A stretch of DNA of 64,000 nt from Boesenbergia rotunda. Lineage: Eukaryota; Streptophyta; Magnoliopsida; Zingiberales; Zingiberaceae. The DNA lies in NCBI GenBank assembly GCA_024364735.1, contig JAGFNQ010007677.1, positions 1-64,000 of the forward strand, written 5' to 3'. The notes under the pieces were generated by a model, which was not told where the DNA came from, made no database searches, and saw nothing but the letters and a program-made list of their open reading frames with translations. This document shows positions 34,337 to 45,798 of this stretch, piece after piece; positions within the stretch are counted from its first letter, which is position 1, and each line of letters starts with the position of its first letter. The translations under genes were made by a program, and so were the position numbers.

Positions 34337-35963
34337 TATGGCAGCCTAATTCAAAAGTTAAGTTTAAAACATATAGACAAGTAAAGAAACAGAGTTAAAC
34401 AATATTTTCACTATTATAACAATTTTTTTTTCAAGGTTAGAAAATTTGAAAAAACTTTTAATTCTCCTCTTTGATAAGTAATCTCCCCTTTATTTTTAAA
34501 ACATTTACAATTTGAGTCAAAATCTTGCAAAATTGAAAGAATGCATAAAGCTCCCCTTGACTTAAGATTTCCCTTGAAGCTTTTGAAAAACATGCATTTT
34601 TAAATTGAAAGATTTTTCTAACTTCTTTGAAAATTCTAAGTATCACTTTAAAATAATTCATTACTTTGAAAAATTTCAAGTATCATTTTGAGAAAGTACT
34701 TTGAAAAAAAAATTCTGAGTTAAGTTGAAATTTCTTCCCTTTGAAAAATAAAGTAAAAAACTTAAATTGAAATTTTTTCCTTTTGAAAAATAGAATAATA
34801 AAACATCCTTTTTGAAAACTTGAAAAATAAAGTTTTGAAATAAAACTTAAAGTAAAAAAATTGAAAAACTTTTTAATTTCACTTTTCTACTCTCGTCCTT
34901 TGTCATATATCAAAAAAAAATTTGCAAGAAAAAAATTTCTTTGAAAAATTTTACTTTTCCTTACTCTCCCCCTTTGTCATGTAGAAAAATTTTGATAAAG
35001 GAGATGGAAAAGAAAACTTAAAAAAATATTATGTATCAGAGCCTGTAAATTTTGAAAACATAAGTACATTTAAAAAAAAATAACAAAGAAAGAAAAAAAA
35101 TGACTAAAGCCAACAATTAATTTCTAAGGAAATAAATAACAAGTTCCAAGTAATAGATAGATAAGCAATAAAAAGGAACTAATGCAGAAAAACAAAATTT
35201 GAACTAAGTTAATATACCCATTTGAGTCCAAGCATGATTTGAGTTAGGCATTCAAAAGTAAACCATGCAATAATTTTGAAAAGTAATTTGAAAATCAATC
35301 AAAACACAAAACGTTGGGCCCTTATCTAAGCCAGTTTGTTCTTACTAATTGTTATAAAATAGTAGCTTTCACTCGGGTTAATCTAGTTATGTAGTCTGAT
35401 CAAGTTAAACTTTCTAAGCTTAATTACTTAATTTGATTGATATTCAATTGTATTTATTACCCCAACTACTTTTGATGCACTGACTTAAAGCATCTTGAGT
35501 TAAGGCATAGACCTAAGTATCTCAACCCAATCTAAGTTGTCAATCAAAGTATCCTAATATGCTTGTGAGATGCTTGCTTCTATGTCTATAGGAGTATGGA
35601 AACTAGGGGTAAGTCTTAAGTTAAGTACATAATGAAGAAATCTCTAGTTTTAAAGGGGGTATTTTTTTTTTAAAACTAAGTCAAAAAATAAGTAAAATTT
35701 TAAGAAAAACATGACTTTAAAAATATGAATTTTTAAAAAACAGTTAATAATTTTTGAAAAATAGCTAATGAAAATGATTTTTGAAAAGTGACAAAAATGA
35801 TTCTAATTAATCAAAAACAAGTATATAAATAAACCTATTCTACTGAGCACAATAAAAAGGACAAGTCAATAGAGGTCAACTAGAATCAACTAAGTCATAT
35901 AAGAAGATAGGTCAATAGCCAAGTCAAGTCCAGAACCACTCATAATCAAAATACAAATCATGA
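34337..35963 (-). other. 3' non-coding region of element D
   Basis: Low-complexity TTTGAAAA/TTTCAAA repeats to about 35330, corresponding to 55220-55900 in B. A conserved hairpin lies at 35515-35575 (minus CATCTCACAAGCATATTAGG ... GGTTGAGATACTTAG), homologous to 54812-54875 in B. Confidence 0.6.
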
Positions 35964-37197
35964 CTACGAAGAAGAAGATCCTGGATGCCACAATTGAAAC
36001 ATAGCCATCGGCTTTGCATGGTGGGCTTGATCTACATTCATCCTCTCCACATGATGGGCCTCCATCTCCTCCTGAAGACTATGAACCTCTGCTTCAGTCG
36101 TGTAAGACGTTGGTCCATAGTCAAAGGAGGAGGAGATGCCAGTATGTGCTCCAGCTCCACCTCGAGCTTGAAAGCGAAGTCCTCGGTAGCAAAATCCTCG
36201 TCCCCTTCGTCCTCAAAATCATCCTGCGATGGAGCTCCCTGTCATCTCCATGAGATGACCTCTGTGGCCGAGACGTCTATCACGGCTAAGGAGAAGTTTC
36301 TAATCCCTGCTTCATCAAAGTCTGTCATCCTGATAACCTCGCCAGCGGAAATATTGCGTCCGTAAGAATGGAAGAGTGTGGTCAAGATATGACAATAAGG
36401 TGTATGAACACTCGATCGAGTAGAGATACTAGACGTATAGATGATCGCGTGGAAAATATAGAGTCCAATGTCTATATCGAGGCGGTGAATCATGGCATAA
36501 AGTAGGAAGGAATGAAAGGGTCACATAACCGCTACATCTGGAGAGGTCAGTGGTAGAATGCAGCGGACTAAGACTCGATAAAGGGCATAATCCTGAATAC
36601 GCAGGTCAAGGGATCGAAAGTTAACCACTATACGATCTCTCTCACCCCTGAAAAAGTAGGTGTAAAATGTATTAAGGGTGATATAAGAGTAAGGAGTAGG
36701 AAAGGGAAGGTCCCTAGGAGGGTAGCAGACAAAAGTGGACTAAGAGGGTCGTAGTCCAAGAAAGTGAGTAAACAAAGCAGGGGTAATGGTAAGAGGACTG
36801 GACCAAGGTAGAAAGCTAATTTTTTTTTGCACATGATCGGTTCCAAGTAACAGGATGGGACTGGACCAAGGTAGAATTCTGCACATAAGGTGGTATTTAT
36901 TGAGCTATTGTAATAAACTAAATGGTTAAGTTGATAGTAGTTAATGACTTCTATGGCTAAGAGACATGATTGGTTAAAGAAGCCTCTACTAAGATAGTAG
37001 ATTTCGAGTGATTTATAGATAGTGGTTGTGAACTTAGTGAAAAGAGCTAGTGATGGAAATCTAGGGTCAGGACTAGGCTCGGCAGCGGGGTCAGCCTCAG
37101 TGACACAACGTTTAGTAAAAAAAGAATAGCATAATAATTAAGCAAGAAAATTAGAAAATAAGGAAAAGTTTATATTAGAATTTTATCGAGGAGGCAT
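35964..37197 (-). pseudogene. Second gene (ORF2) of element D, decayed copy of the gene at 53142
   Basis: It starts ATGCCTCCTCG at 37197, identical over 11 bases to the first exon of the B gene. An AT-rich intron position follows, whose donor GT is AT and whose acceptor AG is AA. The body then shows AEPSPDPRFPSL, FLGLRPSQSTF-CYPPRD, IQDYALYRVLVRCILPL, IHRLDIDIGLYIFHAI and MTDFDEAGIRNFSLA, all parallel to B. Frameshifts and stops break it. The C-terminal coiled segment ends at a TAG at 35966-35964. The copy is non-functional, but it confirms gene structure and position in a second element. A TATA box lies about 145 bases upstream of the ATG. Confidence 0.8.
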
Positions 37198-37299
37198 GGT
37201 CGAAGATTAATTAGAGCGGACGACCCTCGGTTGATCGCGGCTGCTCAGACAAAGTTTAGAAGAGTAAATGGAAGGAGAAGAGGTGGTTTTAAGCACTTT

Positions 37300-37470
37300 G
37301 AGACAGCTTGGTGTGGGTTGGAGGGTTGTTGGTTGGTGGCTTATATAGCCACTGGTGGGGCACCCGAGTGCCCTTAAGGGCACCCAAGGTAGCAAAAAGC
37401 ATGGGGTGCACGAGTGGGTTCTCGGGCACCGGGGTTAGGTAGGTGTCAGTGATTTTTGACTAGTGCCCTT
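37300..37470 (-). promoter_or_regulatory. Internal promoter-like region before ORF2 of element D
   Basis: Minus strand GGCTATATAAGCC (TATA core at 37341-37348) with palindromic GGGCACCCGAGTGCCC-type boxes upstream (37355-37430). This is the layout of the LTR promoters of the same group. Confidence 0.55.
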
Positions 37471-37499
37471 GGTTTCGTAAAACTAAGGGTGCCTCGAAG

Positions 37500-38091
37500 A
37501 CCGTGCTGAGGCAAGGTTTGAAAAAGTTTGAATCAAGCAAATAATTAATATTAAGTTTAAGGTTTTTGTTAAGTAGGATCATTAAAAGAAATTAAATTAA
37601 GTTAAAAGAATTAAATTTGAATTTTTGATAAATTAAGTTTGAATTTGAATTTTGAATTTTTGAAAAATTAACCTTAGAATTTGAAAAATTAAGTTAGGTT
37701 TTGAAAATAAGGTTTAAACTTTGAAAAATTAAGTTTAAATTTTAAAAAATAATTAAGTTTAAGTTTTGAAAAATAATTAAGTTTAAATTTTGAAAAATAA
37801 TTAAGTTTAAATTTTAAAAAAGTAAGTTTAAATTTTGAAAAATTAAGTTTAAATTTTGAAAAATTATTAAGTTTAAATTTTGAAAATTATTAAGTCTAAA
37901 TTTTAAAAAATAATTAAGTTTAAATTTTAAAAAATTATTAAGTTTATTTTGAAAAATTAAGTTTAAATTTTAAAAAATAAGTAAGTTTTAAATTTGAAAA
38001 AAATTAAGTTATGGATTTTATGTTTAGAATTTTAAATGAGGTAGAATTTTAGGTTTGATTTAGTAAATTAAAAGTAATTTTTTTTTATTTA
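37500..38091. repeat. AT-rich tandem repeat (AAGTTTAAATTTTGAAAAATT)
   Basis: About 15 imperfect units of 20-28 bases between 37670 and 38030; no gene. Confidence 0.75.
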
Positions 38092-38376
38092 CAAGGGGTA
38101 TCCAGGCTTGCACCCGACTAATCCGCTTGGCTGACCAACCCTGCCCCACAACCTTTAACGAGAGTCTCCATTGGTCAATGAGGGTAAATCATGGGACGGA
38201 GACACGTGACAACTTCACCACTGATGATATCGGTACTCGATGGCCCGACCACGCAGCAGCCTGTGGCAATTTCTTCTGTCAGTATACTGTACGCTCTATC
38301 AGGGAGGAATTAAACCCGGGAACTGAGGGATCACCCAAGTGAGCCATTACTAATCGGCCATGCTCGTGAGGGCAAA
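38092..38376 (-). mobile_element. Probable tRNA-derived SINE inside element D
   Basis: A GC-balanced ~285-base block within very AT-rich DNA and absent at the matching position of B. On the minus strand it has TGGCTCACTTGG (A-box-like, 38348-38337) and CCCGGGTTTAATTCCTCCC (B-box-like, 38320-38302), and ends in an A-rich tail (TTGTAAATAAAAAAAAA). Clear target duplications were not found. The plus-strand ORF (38127-38342) is incidental. Confidence 0.5.
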
Positions 38377-38444
38377 AAAAAAAGAAGTAAAATTGATTAG
38401 ATGTGTGGTTGGTTGGGTTGAACTAATCCTTTTAGGCCCTAAGC

Positions 38445-38510
38445 ATCTCACCCATTTCTATGTGACAAAATAGGGAACCCTTATCTATTTTGTGAGATAC
38501 GTCAAATTTT
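38445..38510 (-). repeat. Conserved CATCTCAC hairpin, element D copy
   Basis: Stems CATCTCAC/GTGAGATA and CAAAATAG/CTATTTTG. It is homologous in position and outer stem to 12845-12905 (G) and 52482-52540 (B), with a changed inner stem. Confidence 0.65.
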
Positions 38511-38604
38511 ATCTTTGAATTTAAATTAAAAACTATGATTTGATTGAACCTTGAGTTAGATTCAAGAATAAGTAGTAAATTGAAAATAAATTTCAATAAT
38601 TGAC

Positions 38605-38870
38605 TTTTAGGTCTTGGTGAGGCACAAGGGCCTTCTTGATTATTGGAGCAATGACCCTTTCCTAGACAAAGCCTTTAAAAAAATTGCATTTTTAAGTTAC
38701 TCTATGAGAAACCTTGATCTAACTAGTCGAGGATGTGGCGAGGTAGCTTCGGCTAGTTCCACCGGGCTAAAAAGACCAATAGGATACGCCTTACCCTACC
38801 TGATCCTTAGACAGGTTTTCCTAACGTACTATCATCTTGCCCCACCCTAATACTAGATTGTGCAAGTTTC
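38605..38870 (-). other. Conserved non-coding block (element D copy)
   Basis: Shares GGTAGCTTCGGCTAGTT, CCTAACGTACTATCATCT and the GGTCTTGG-GAGGCAC end with G (13018-13290) and, inverted, B (52042-52320). More diverged than the other two. Confidence 0.65.
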
Positions 38871-38994
38871 AATCAAGTCAAGTCCTTATCTAACCGTTTT
38901 TATTCCTAAGCACGACAATTTTGCAAAAAAAATAAATAAACAATCATTCAAGCAAATTAAAAAATATGTATAGAAATCATCTAATTATAAATAT

Positions 38995-40649
38995 GATCTT
39001 TCTATTGGCTCCCCCTAGACTAAAGTCTCGATATAGACTATCTAGGAAATGAATTTTATCCTTGGGGATCCAATAGTGATTTGGTCCTGCTTGATTAGTC
39101 AAGCTAAGTTTAGGGATCCATGCTTGGACTCGAGTGCTAGTGCGGTTCAACATTGAATAATATAACCAATACTATGGGTTGGTTCTGTACCCAAGTCCGG
39201 ATCAGTTAAGAACAACTTTTTATTTCCCAAAAATCATATCAAGATTCTGAGAACCTGAAGTAAACTGCTCTAGGGCAACTCTAAGTTTCTTCACTTGAGT
39301 TTTCAGAGAGGAATTCTCTTCCTCAAGTTGTTGGACTTGAGTTGAGGTTCCTTCCTGAACAGTCTCATCAAGGAGCTTGAGTTAGCCTCCTCCTTAAAGG
39401 CTTTTACCTCATTTTAGAGGGACGTAACTCGAATATTGGTTTTGGCCAACTTATGTGATAGATAGAAAATTAAATCGTACAAATCAGATTTAGGAAATTC
39501 TCTTACAGTGATTTGACCGTCTTCTGAAATAGAAGTGTTCCGGTACTATGGCTTTCTTCCTACTCTGCTTTAGATTCGGACTTGGTGTCGAGTTCTTCTG
39601 ATGTCGTCAGCGCATGGAGGTTGGAGTGGGGTACTTCTTCTTTGTCCTCCGAGGATGACTCATCCCACGTCACTTGAAATGCCTTCTTTCTCCATGACTT
39701 CTTAGCCTCCTTTATGTTGGGATACTTCAATTTGAAGTGTCCCTTCTTGTTGCACCCATAACAGATGATCTCCATCTTGCCTTTTGACTCGTATTTGGTT
39801 CAGTTGGATTATCATTTGACTGAACCATCTTCTTCTTCTTTCTCTGACTTTTGTTCATCTTGAAATTGCTCCAAAATAGCGTGACTAACCCGGCATAGTC
39901 AATGTCGTCTTTGTCAGATTCTGAGTTGGAATTAGACTCGAGTTTTGGTTGTGACTTTCTCTTCTTCAATTTACCTGCAACTTTACCTGCAATAAGGGAA
40001 ATACCTTTCTTGACCTGTGTAGAGTTAGTTTGCTCATGTAATTTAATTCTGAAAATAACTCATCTAAGTTAATTTTAGAAAGATCCCTTGAAACCTTTCA
40101 AGCATCCACCATAGACGCCGACAAAGTGTTTCTAGAGAAAGAGTTTAAGGTATACCTTATCAAGTCCTAGTTCACTACCTTATGGCCGATGGCGTGAAGA
40201 CCGTTCATCAGCTCCTGGATGCGTGCATGAAGTTGTGTAGCAATTTCACTATCTTACATCTTGATGTTGTAGAGCTTGTTCAGGAGCAGATTTCGCTTGC
40301 TGATCTTGGTATCCGAAGTCCCTTGGTGAAGCTCAATTAGCTTGTTCTAAAGCTCCTTCGCACTGTTGAAGGGGCTGACACGGTTGAGCTCCACTTTCAT
40401 GAGGCCACATTGGAGGGTCTGTGTTGCCTTGACGTTAGCTTCTATCTTCTTGTTCAAGGCGACATCCCACTCAGTGTATCTGAGAAGTTTGCCTTGTGCA
40501 TTCTTTGGGATTTCCAGTCCAGCCTGGATAATAATCCACATTTTTACCTAAGTTTTCAGGTGGACTTTCATGCGACTCTTCTAGTAGCTGAAATTCTCCC
40601 CTGAGAAGAGAGGAGGGTGGACAGTATTGTATCCTTCTTGTTGGACCAT
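38995..40649 (-). pseudogene. gag: Gag of element D, decayed
   Basis: From the ATG at 40649 (MVQQEGYNTVHPPLFSGENF) the frame parallels the gag of B: MWIIIQAGLEIPKNAQGK, WDVALNKKIEANVKATQTLQ and CGLMKVELNRVSPFNSAKEL. A diverged zinc knuckle CYGCNKKGHFKLKYP lies near 39750, and the C-terminal segment ends with a WIPKDKIHFL-like stretch near 39060. Many stops and several frameshifts make it inactive. No protease, integrase or reverse transcriptase lies between it and ORF2. Confidence 0.8.
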
Positions 40650-40910
40650 AGAGAATCCTGAACAAGATAAAAATAAAAAAATTTGTTCCAAGATTTGATC
40701 TTGGATTAGTAGTATGGTATGAAAATGTATATAAGAAAAACCCGAGTGGTGTTACACCAACTTCGAGAAATAAAAAATTTACGATCGAAAAAGAAAACAA
40801 AAAAATAAAAATATCATAAAAGGCAAGAATACCTTTTCTTATTAATTTAAAAAAATTGAAGAATCTGAAAAAAATACTCAACTATTGGTTTCATCGAAAT
40901 TGAGCAACCC

Positions 40911-40922
40911 GCGCTGATACCA
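40911..40922 (-). other. Primer-binding site, element D
   Basis: Minus strand TGGTATCAGCGC (one mismatch to the tRNA-iMet end), two bases from the LTR. Confidence 0.8.
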
Positions 40923-40924
40923 CT

Positions 40925-41422
40925 TGTGGGATCGATGTGATCGATAGAGGGGGGGGGGAGAGTGAGTATCGATACGAAATTTCTTAGATTTAAAATGTAA
41001 GTAAGCACAGTGAAAAAGAGCTTAAGTTAAACAATGCTAACATCTTTGTTTTTACTTAGTTCTGAGTCTACGACGGCTTCTACTCCAAGGTTTATGGTAT
41101 TTGACTGTTTTCATTGGGCAATTATATAATTCATAAAATGTTATAAAGTATGCAAGTTTGAATACAAATAAAAATGCAAATCTATACTGACAACACTTGC
41201 TTAAAGAAGAGCAAGGGCGTATCATCATCAAAGCAGCGTGTTGTTGATCTCGGACTGTTTGGGCATAGAGAACTTGAGCACGGAAGGCTGAAAACTTAAT
41301 TGTAGTGATTGTAAATGATTGAATTGATATATGAGACTGAGGGGGTGAAGCTCCTTTTATATTGGCACTCGGGCGTCCGAGTGCGTATAGGGGCGCCTAC
41401 ACGTCGTCGCTTCGGCCGCGTT
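40925..41422 (-). mobile_element. 5' LTR of element D, cut by element A
   Basis: Starts TGTGGGATCGATG with the G-run; a TATA-like TTTTATATTGG lies near 41356. It parallels the 3' LTR until CGGCCGCGT and stops where the element A LTR begins. About 850 bases are missing and should lie right of the window, preceded by GCGTT. Confidence 0.85.
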
Positions 41423-43165
41423 TGTTAGGATGTATACTAAAAGCCTTGCCTTTTCTATATGAACATCGACATTTTAAAAGAGAATCACAACAACACTGAT
41501 GCATGTTTATATTAGTATGTGCATAATCGTCTGATACTTTGCATTGTAGATAACATGGTGTGTAGTGACACAGAATATCATGTTATCAGTCCCTTGCAAA
41601 GTATATGTAGAGTCTCACAACCGAGATGGAGTTGGACAAACCATCGGGATGGTTGTACTGTAATTAGGTGTAGTTTATCTTGACCATAGAATTACACTAG
41701 TGTGCTTTGTGTACATTGAGCAAGACCAAAATAGAGGCGATCTAATTTGTACTGACTTTATAATTGGATCAGACCTCGGTTTATTATGGAGTACAATCTC
41801 TAAATCCAGATATAATAACAGACACACTGTATTTAGTATTTTATTTCTTTGATTTATCAATGGGCGAGATTTATTCTATTAAATCGATATGCCCAGTAAG
41901 TTGAAAAATAATATTATGTACATGGTGTGCCGTTGATTATTGACAGAATCCGTGTCCTGGTGAGTCGGGATGATGATGCCCCCTTGATGAGCCCATATGG
42001 TTTATATGTTAAACTCTGCAGGTGGATTTGATTCAACATGATGATAATGAAGAGTGGTAATAGTCAAGGAGTTAGAAGTTGATTAATTAAAATTGTTAGT
42101 AATTTAAATTAATCGACGGACATTCGATATCTTAAAAATGGGAAGATGGATATACTTATAATAGGTGGAGCCCATATGAAAATATGGGGGTTGGTGAGGA
42201 AGTTTAATGGAGATCCTTTAGTGGAATGGATCTTCTTTAATGGATCGGATTTGGATCCATTACCGGGCCAAGACCCAACTCCTCCTCATGGTCCCTACCT
42301 TAGCCCTATAAATACCCCATGAAGTCATGAAACCAAGACCTAATGGATTATTATTTCTCCTCTCCCTCTCTCTCTTTTCCTCTCACTTCCTCTCTCCTAG
42401 GGCACACACTTCTCCTTCTCTCCTAGGGCATGGCCAGTGGGTTGAAGGAGAAGAAGGACCTTTCACAGCCGGTGGTAGATCTTAGTGCAACTACTCTCTC
42501 TGGTCGACAACAGCAGGGAAGGAGGTTGATCTATGGCCAGCGGCAGCAGGTGGAGGATTCCTCTTCATCGCCACCGGCAGATCTTGAGAACAGCCATCTT
42601 CCTTGGCCGACAGCAGCAGGGAACAGGGCTAACCCATGACCGACGACGGTAGGAAAGGAGTCCTGCTTCAAGGCCGGCGGCAGCAGCTGAGGTCTCTTCC
42701 TTGGCCAACAGCAGATCAAGGAGATCACTCTCTCCTTGGCCGGCAGCGGCAGCAAGGAAGGAGGATTGCTCCATTGTCGGCGGCAGCGGATGGGGTTCCA
42801 CCCATCGCCGGTGGCAACTCATGGAGAAGTCTCTCTCCTTGGTTGGTGGAAACTTGGAGAATGGTGTTTTCTTCATCATATAGAGAGGTTAGGGTTGTGC
42901 AAACAAGGAGATATTTCTCCTTGTGGTCGGCACAAGCAAAAGAGGAGAAGCAAGGTGGTCTCGGTGGCTTTCGGTTTTGGTAGATCGTCGCCCACACGAC
43001 GTCCAAGAGGGGAGAGACATAAGGTAGAAGACTACGAGGTAAAGACAGGTATATTTATCTCTTGGCTCCCTCTTTATTCTATCATTTTATGTGACATGTT
43101 AATTAATTATCATGATTGATTAATTGGTTAATTAATGTTTGATAATTCATTATTGGACCCCGACA
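41423..43165 (+). mobile_element. 5' LTR of copia element A
   Basis: Starts TGTTAGGATGTATAC, the same as the 3' LTR at 48536. A TATA box CCTATAAATACCCC lies near 42303, with a pyrimidine-rich transcript start region and a GC-rich, CAG-biased part (42430-42880) whose ORFs overlap in all frames and look non-coding. I place its end at CCCCGACA (43165), because this followed by AT and TGGTATCAG would be the normal copia junction. The primer site is now 0.9 kb away. Confidence 0.7.
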
Positions 43166-43370
43166 ATAAACACAAAAACTAGTGATCCACTCGTCATCTT
43201 TTCCGCTGTTGATCGGTTAGGCGAGTTAATTAATGTTTTAAGGGTCTTGTGCCCTGGGCCTTATGCCCGGTACATGCCACTTAGAAAGTAATATATTTAA
43301 CTTGTACTCATGCTTATACTTAACTTGCTTAACTTAGCACATATCTTGCACATAGGAAGTAGGGTTCCCA

Positions 43371-43537
43371 AAACATGCTTTTGGGACTTCTTAAAGCCTT
43401 GGTCTTGTACTTCTCAAGGCACCTTGCGTGCCATGATCCCAAAACTTGCTTTTGGGAAATTCAAGACCTCGATTTTCACCCCGTACATTCCATCGAACAC
43501 CTTGCGTGCCAAAATCCCAAAACTTGCTTTTGGGCAA
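43371..43537. repeat. Three CCCAAAA-loop-TTTTGGG hairpins
   Basis: Perfect 7-bp stems around CATGC or CTTGC near 43371, 43439 and 43518, two preceded by CTTGCGTGCC. Confidence 0.75.
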
Positions 43538-43901
43538 AACAAGACCGTGGTCTTGCTATACTACTTAGAATCATGTTTAGAACCACACAAAAACTACTTT
43601 TATTGCAGGTGAGTGATCTACTTACATCCTTGGGCTTTGAAACTTACTACTCGGCGTAGAATCTTCTTCCTTGCGCGATCTTCCAACCCTTGGCCCTAGG
43701 AGAGAACTCTAGTTGCCCTTTGGTGAGAAACCCTAACCTCTCCTCTCTTGGTTTTCGCAGGGAAGAAGAAGGAGGAGAAAACCCTTGGTTTTCTCTCTCT
43801 TTCATCCTTTATATATTAAGTGGAAGTTGTACCATCCCCCATAAAGGATGCTTACTATTACTTATCTAATATTGATTCCAAATTTCTTTGAATTGATTGC
43901 T

Positions 43902-43965
43902 AGCTCGATTGGAAACTTGTACCCAACTCTTATTGCAGGTCGCGGGTTCGAGTCTCTACTCTGAC
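43902..43965 (+). other. tRNA-like stretch (A-box and B-box)
   Basis: TAGCTCGATTGG (A-box-like) and GCGGGTTCGAGTCTC (B-box-like) about 40 bases apart, with T-rich sequence after. It could be a SINE head or a tRNA-derived LTR cassette; not a tRNA gene. Confidence 0.4.
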
Positions 43966-44075
43966 CCCTTTAAAAGAAACTTTTAGTTTCTTTTTGTTTG
44001 TTTTGGAAAAATTTTGAAAAATTTAGGTGTTACAAGGTATTCGCTTAGGAAACCCGCCAAGCTATACCCATCAAT

Positions 44076-44087
44076 TGGTATCAGAGC
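44076..44087 (+). other. Primer-binding site (tRNA-iMet), element A
   Basis: TGGTATCAGAGC. Confidence 0.9.
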
Positions 44088-45132
44088 TGAGGTTTTCAGT
44101 TTTGTGTGTTTAGGATTCGGTTAATTTTTGCACATTATCATATATGTTATTTTTGCTGGATGATATGTGGATGCGTAGGCTAACTCTTTGTTGCAGCACT
44201 AGATTCCAACTTATCATGACTTAAATAATGGTTGTATGTGATTGATTGTGTATTATTGTAATTAATTAAATCCTCGAGGTTGATGAGGCTAGATAGATAT
44301 TTATTTTTTGTAATTAAATACGACACATGTTTAGCCGAGCTTTTATTTACTTTCGATCTAGATTTATTGTACACTCCTTCGTGGAGTATAGGATCGATGG
44401 ATGTAAATAATTAGCTAGTCATCTCAGCTCAAAGATCCCTTCAATGGTGGTTTGTGCATGGTGTAGGGAGGAGCGGACGAGGTGACGACACGACTGGAGG
44501 CGCATTAAAGACCAAGGCCATAAAAGTTGGAAAATCTAGGATTTTTCTTATTTGTTGCTTTGGTTATGTGCTTGTTGTGTGTGTGCATGAAAATTCCTTA
44601 AATTAAATAACTAAGTGGGAGAGGGACCCTAAGGGTCCCATGACCTCCATTACAATCTGACAAGTGATGCGAGCAAGTCTGTGCGTTGACTCTGAGTTCC
44701 TTCCTCTACAACGGATGTGCTTGTTTTGTGGATTACTAGGTTAGAAAAGGTTATAGGGAATTATTTTGAAGCGTGTGATTTTCCCAAACGGAAGACACAT
44801 AATCTGAGGTAATTTCCTTAGTATCGTGTAATGGAAAATACTTAGATGCAAATAATAGTATCCTCCCCAACGGAGTCACTGCTATTATTTGTAGGGCCGA
44901 AGTGAACCAACTATTAATTTTATTTGTCAAAAAGTTAGGTTGAGAAGATAATAAAATAAATGGGTAAAACCTCCTCTAACGAATGTAGAATTTGTATATG
45001 TCCACACTAACGTGACATGTAAATTTCTTGGTGTTTTGAGGTGTTGGTTGATTTCAAAATTTATTGTTTGAGGAATCAATTTATTTTCGAAATCTAAAGT
45101 TGTGATTGTTGTGATTCTCAGGTAGTTTCAAA
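44088..45132 (+). other. Leader of element A
   Basis: About 1 kb without a credible gene between primer site and gag ATG. Confidence 0.6.
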
Positions 45133-45798
45133 ATGGCCTTTAACCCACTAGCGACCATACTTAAGGAGAATAAACTTACTGACCCCAATTACATAGACTG
45201 GAAAAGAAACCTGGACATTGTCTTTATTGCTGAAGAGTACAAATATGTGCTCTTTGAAGAATGTCCTGAAAAACTTGGCAAGAATTCTGGTGAAGAGCAG
45301 AGGGAGCGTTACAAGAAGTGGGTCAAAGTAGATGAGATGACGAGGTGCTACATCTTGGCATCTATGTCAAATGTTTTACAACATCAGCATCAGACCATGC
45401 CCACTACTTGTGATATGATGCTAAACCTCAAGGAGCTCTTCGGGCACCAGGGTCGGGCCGCTAGACAGGTTGCGATGAAGAATTTGATGATGACTACTAT
45501 AGTCGAAGGGACACCCGTGAGGGATCATATCCTTAAAATGATGGCCCACCTCAATGAGATTGAGGTCCTTGGAGCAGAGATCGACGGGGAAACCCAAGTC
45601 GATATCATACTCCAATCTCTGCCTAGGAGTTTTGAGCAGTTCCAGCTCAACTATAATATGAACAAACGTACATATATGTTGGGGGAATTGCTGGCAGAAC
45701 TCCAGGCGGCAGAGGGGCTTTTTCATCAGAGTTCTCAGGCCTTGGTTACTCAGAGGGTTTCAACTTCTGTGCCGAAAGGCAGGAAGAAGAAGAAATAA
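45133..45798 (+). CDS. gag: Copia gag of element A (221 residues, ended by a nonsense codon)
   Basis: Starts MAFNPLATILKENKLTDPNY with IDWKRNLDIV, then a helical gag domain with LFGHQGRAARQVAMKNLMM, LPRSFEQFQLNYNMNK and a lysine-rich end GRKKKK. This is the capsid-forming gag of a Ty1/copia element of a different lineage from B and D. The TAA at 45796-45798 is followed in the same frame by the zinc knuckle and protease, so the stop is a mutation within a gag-pol polyprotein. The start follows a 1-kb leader and tRNA-iMet primer site. The shortened gag itself has no internal breaks. Confidence 0.85.
   Translation: MAFNPLATILKENKLTDPNYIDWKRNLDIVFIAEEYKYVLFEECPEKLGKNSGEEQRERYKKWVKVDEMTRCYILASMSNVLQHQHQTMPTTCDMMLNLKELFGHQGRAARQVAMKNLMMTTIVEGTPVRDHILKMMAHLNEIEVLGAEIDGETQVDIILQSLPRSFEQFQLNYNMNKRTYMLGELLAELQAAEGLFHQSSQALVTQRVSTSVPKGRKKKK

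Larger units (their letters stand above)
43166..44075. other. Segment of unknown type between LTR and primer site of element A
   Basis: About 0.9 kb bounded by CAAT on both sides (43164-43167 and 44072-44075). Removing it would restore an LTR end next to the primer site. It holds three CCCAAAA/TTTTGGG hairpins, a TATA-like TTTATATATTAAG near 43810 and a tRNA-like stretch. No terminal inverted repeats were seen. It may instead be part of a longer LTR. Confidence 0.4.

Noticed and set aside
38127..38342. 71-residue plus-strand ORF
   Set aside because: Lies across a probable SINE on the opposite strand; no family resemblance.
42430..43119. Overlapping 60-127-residue ORFs on both strands
   Set aside because: GC-rich CAG/CGG-biased LTR region; ORFs overlap in many frames and show no domain.
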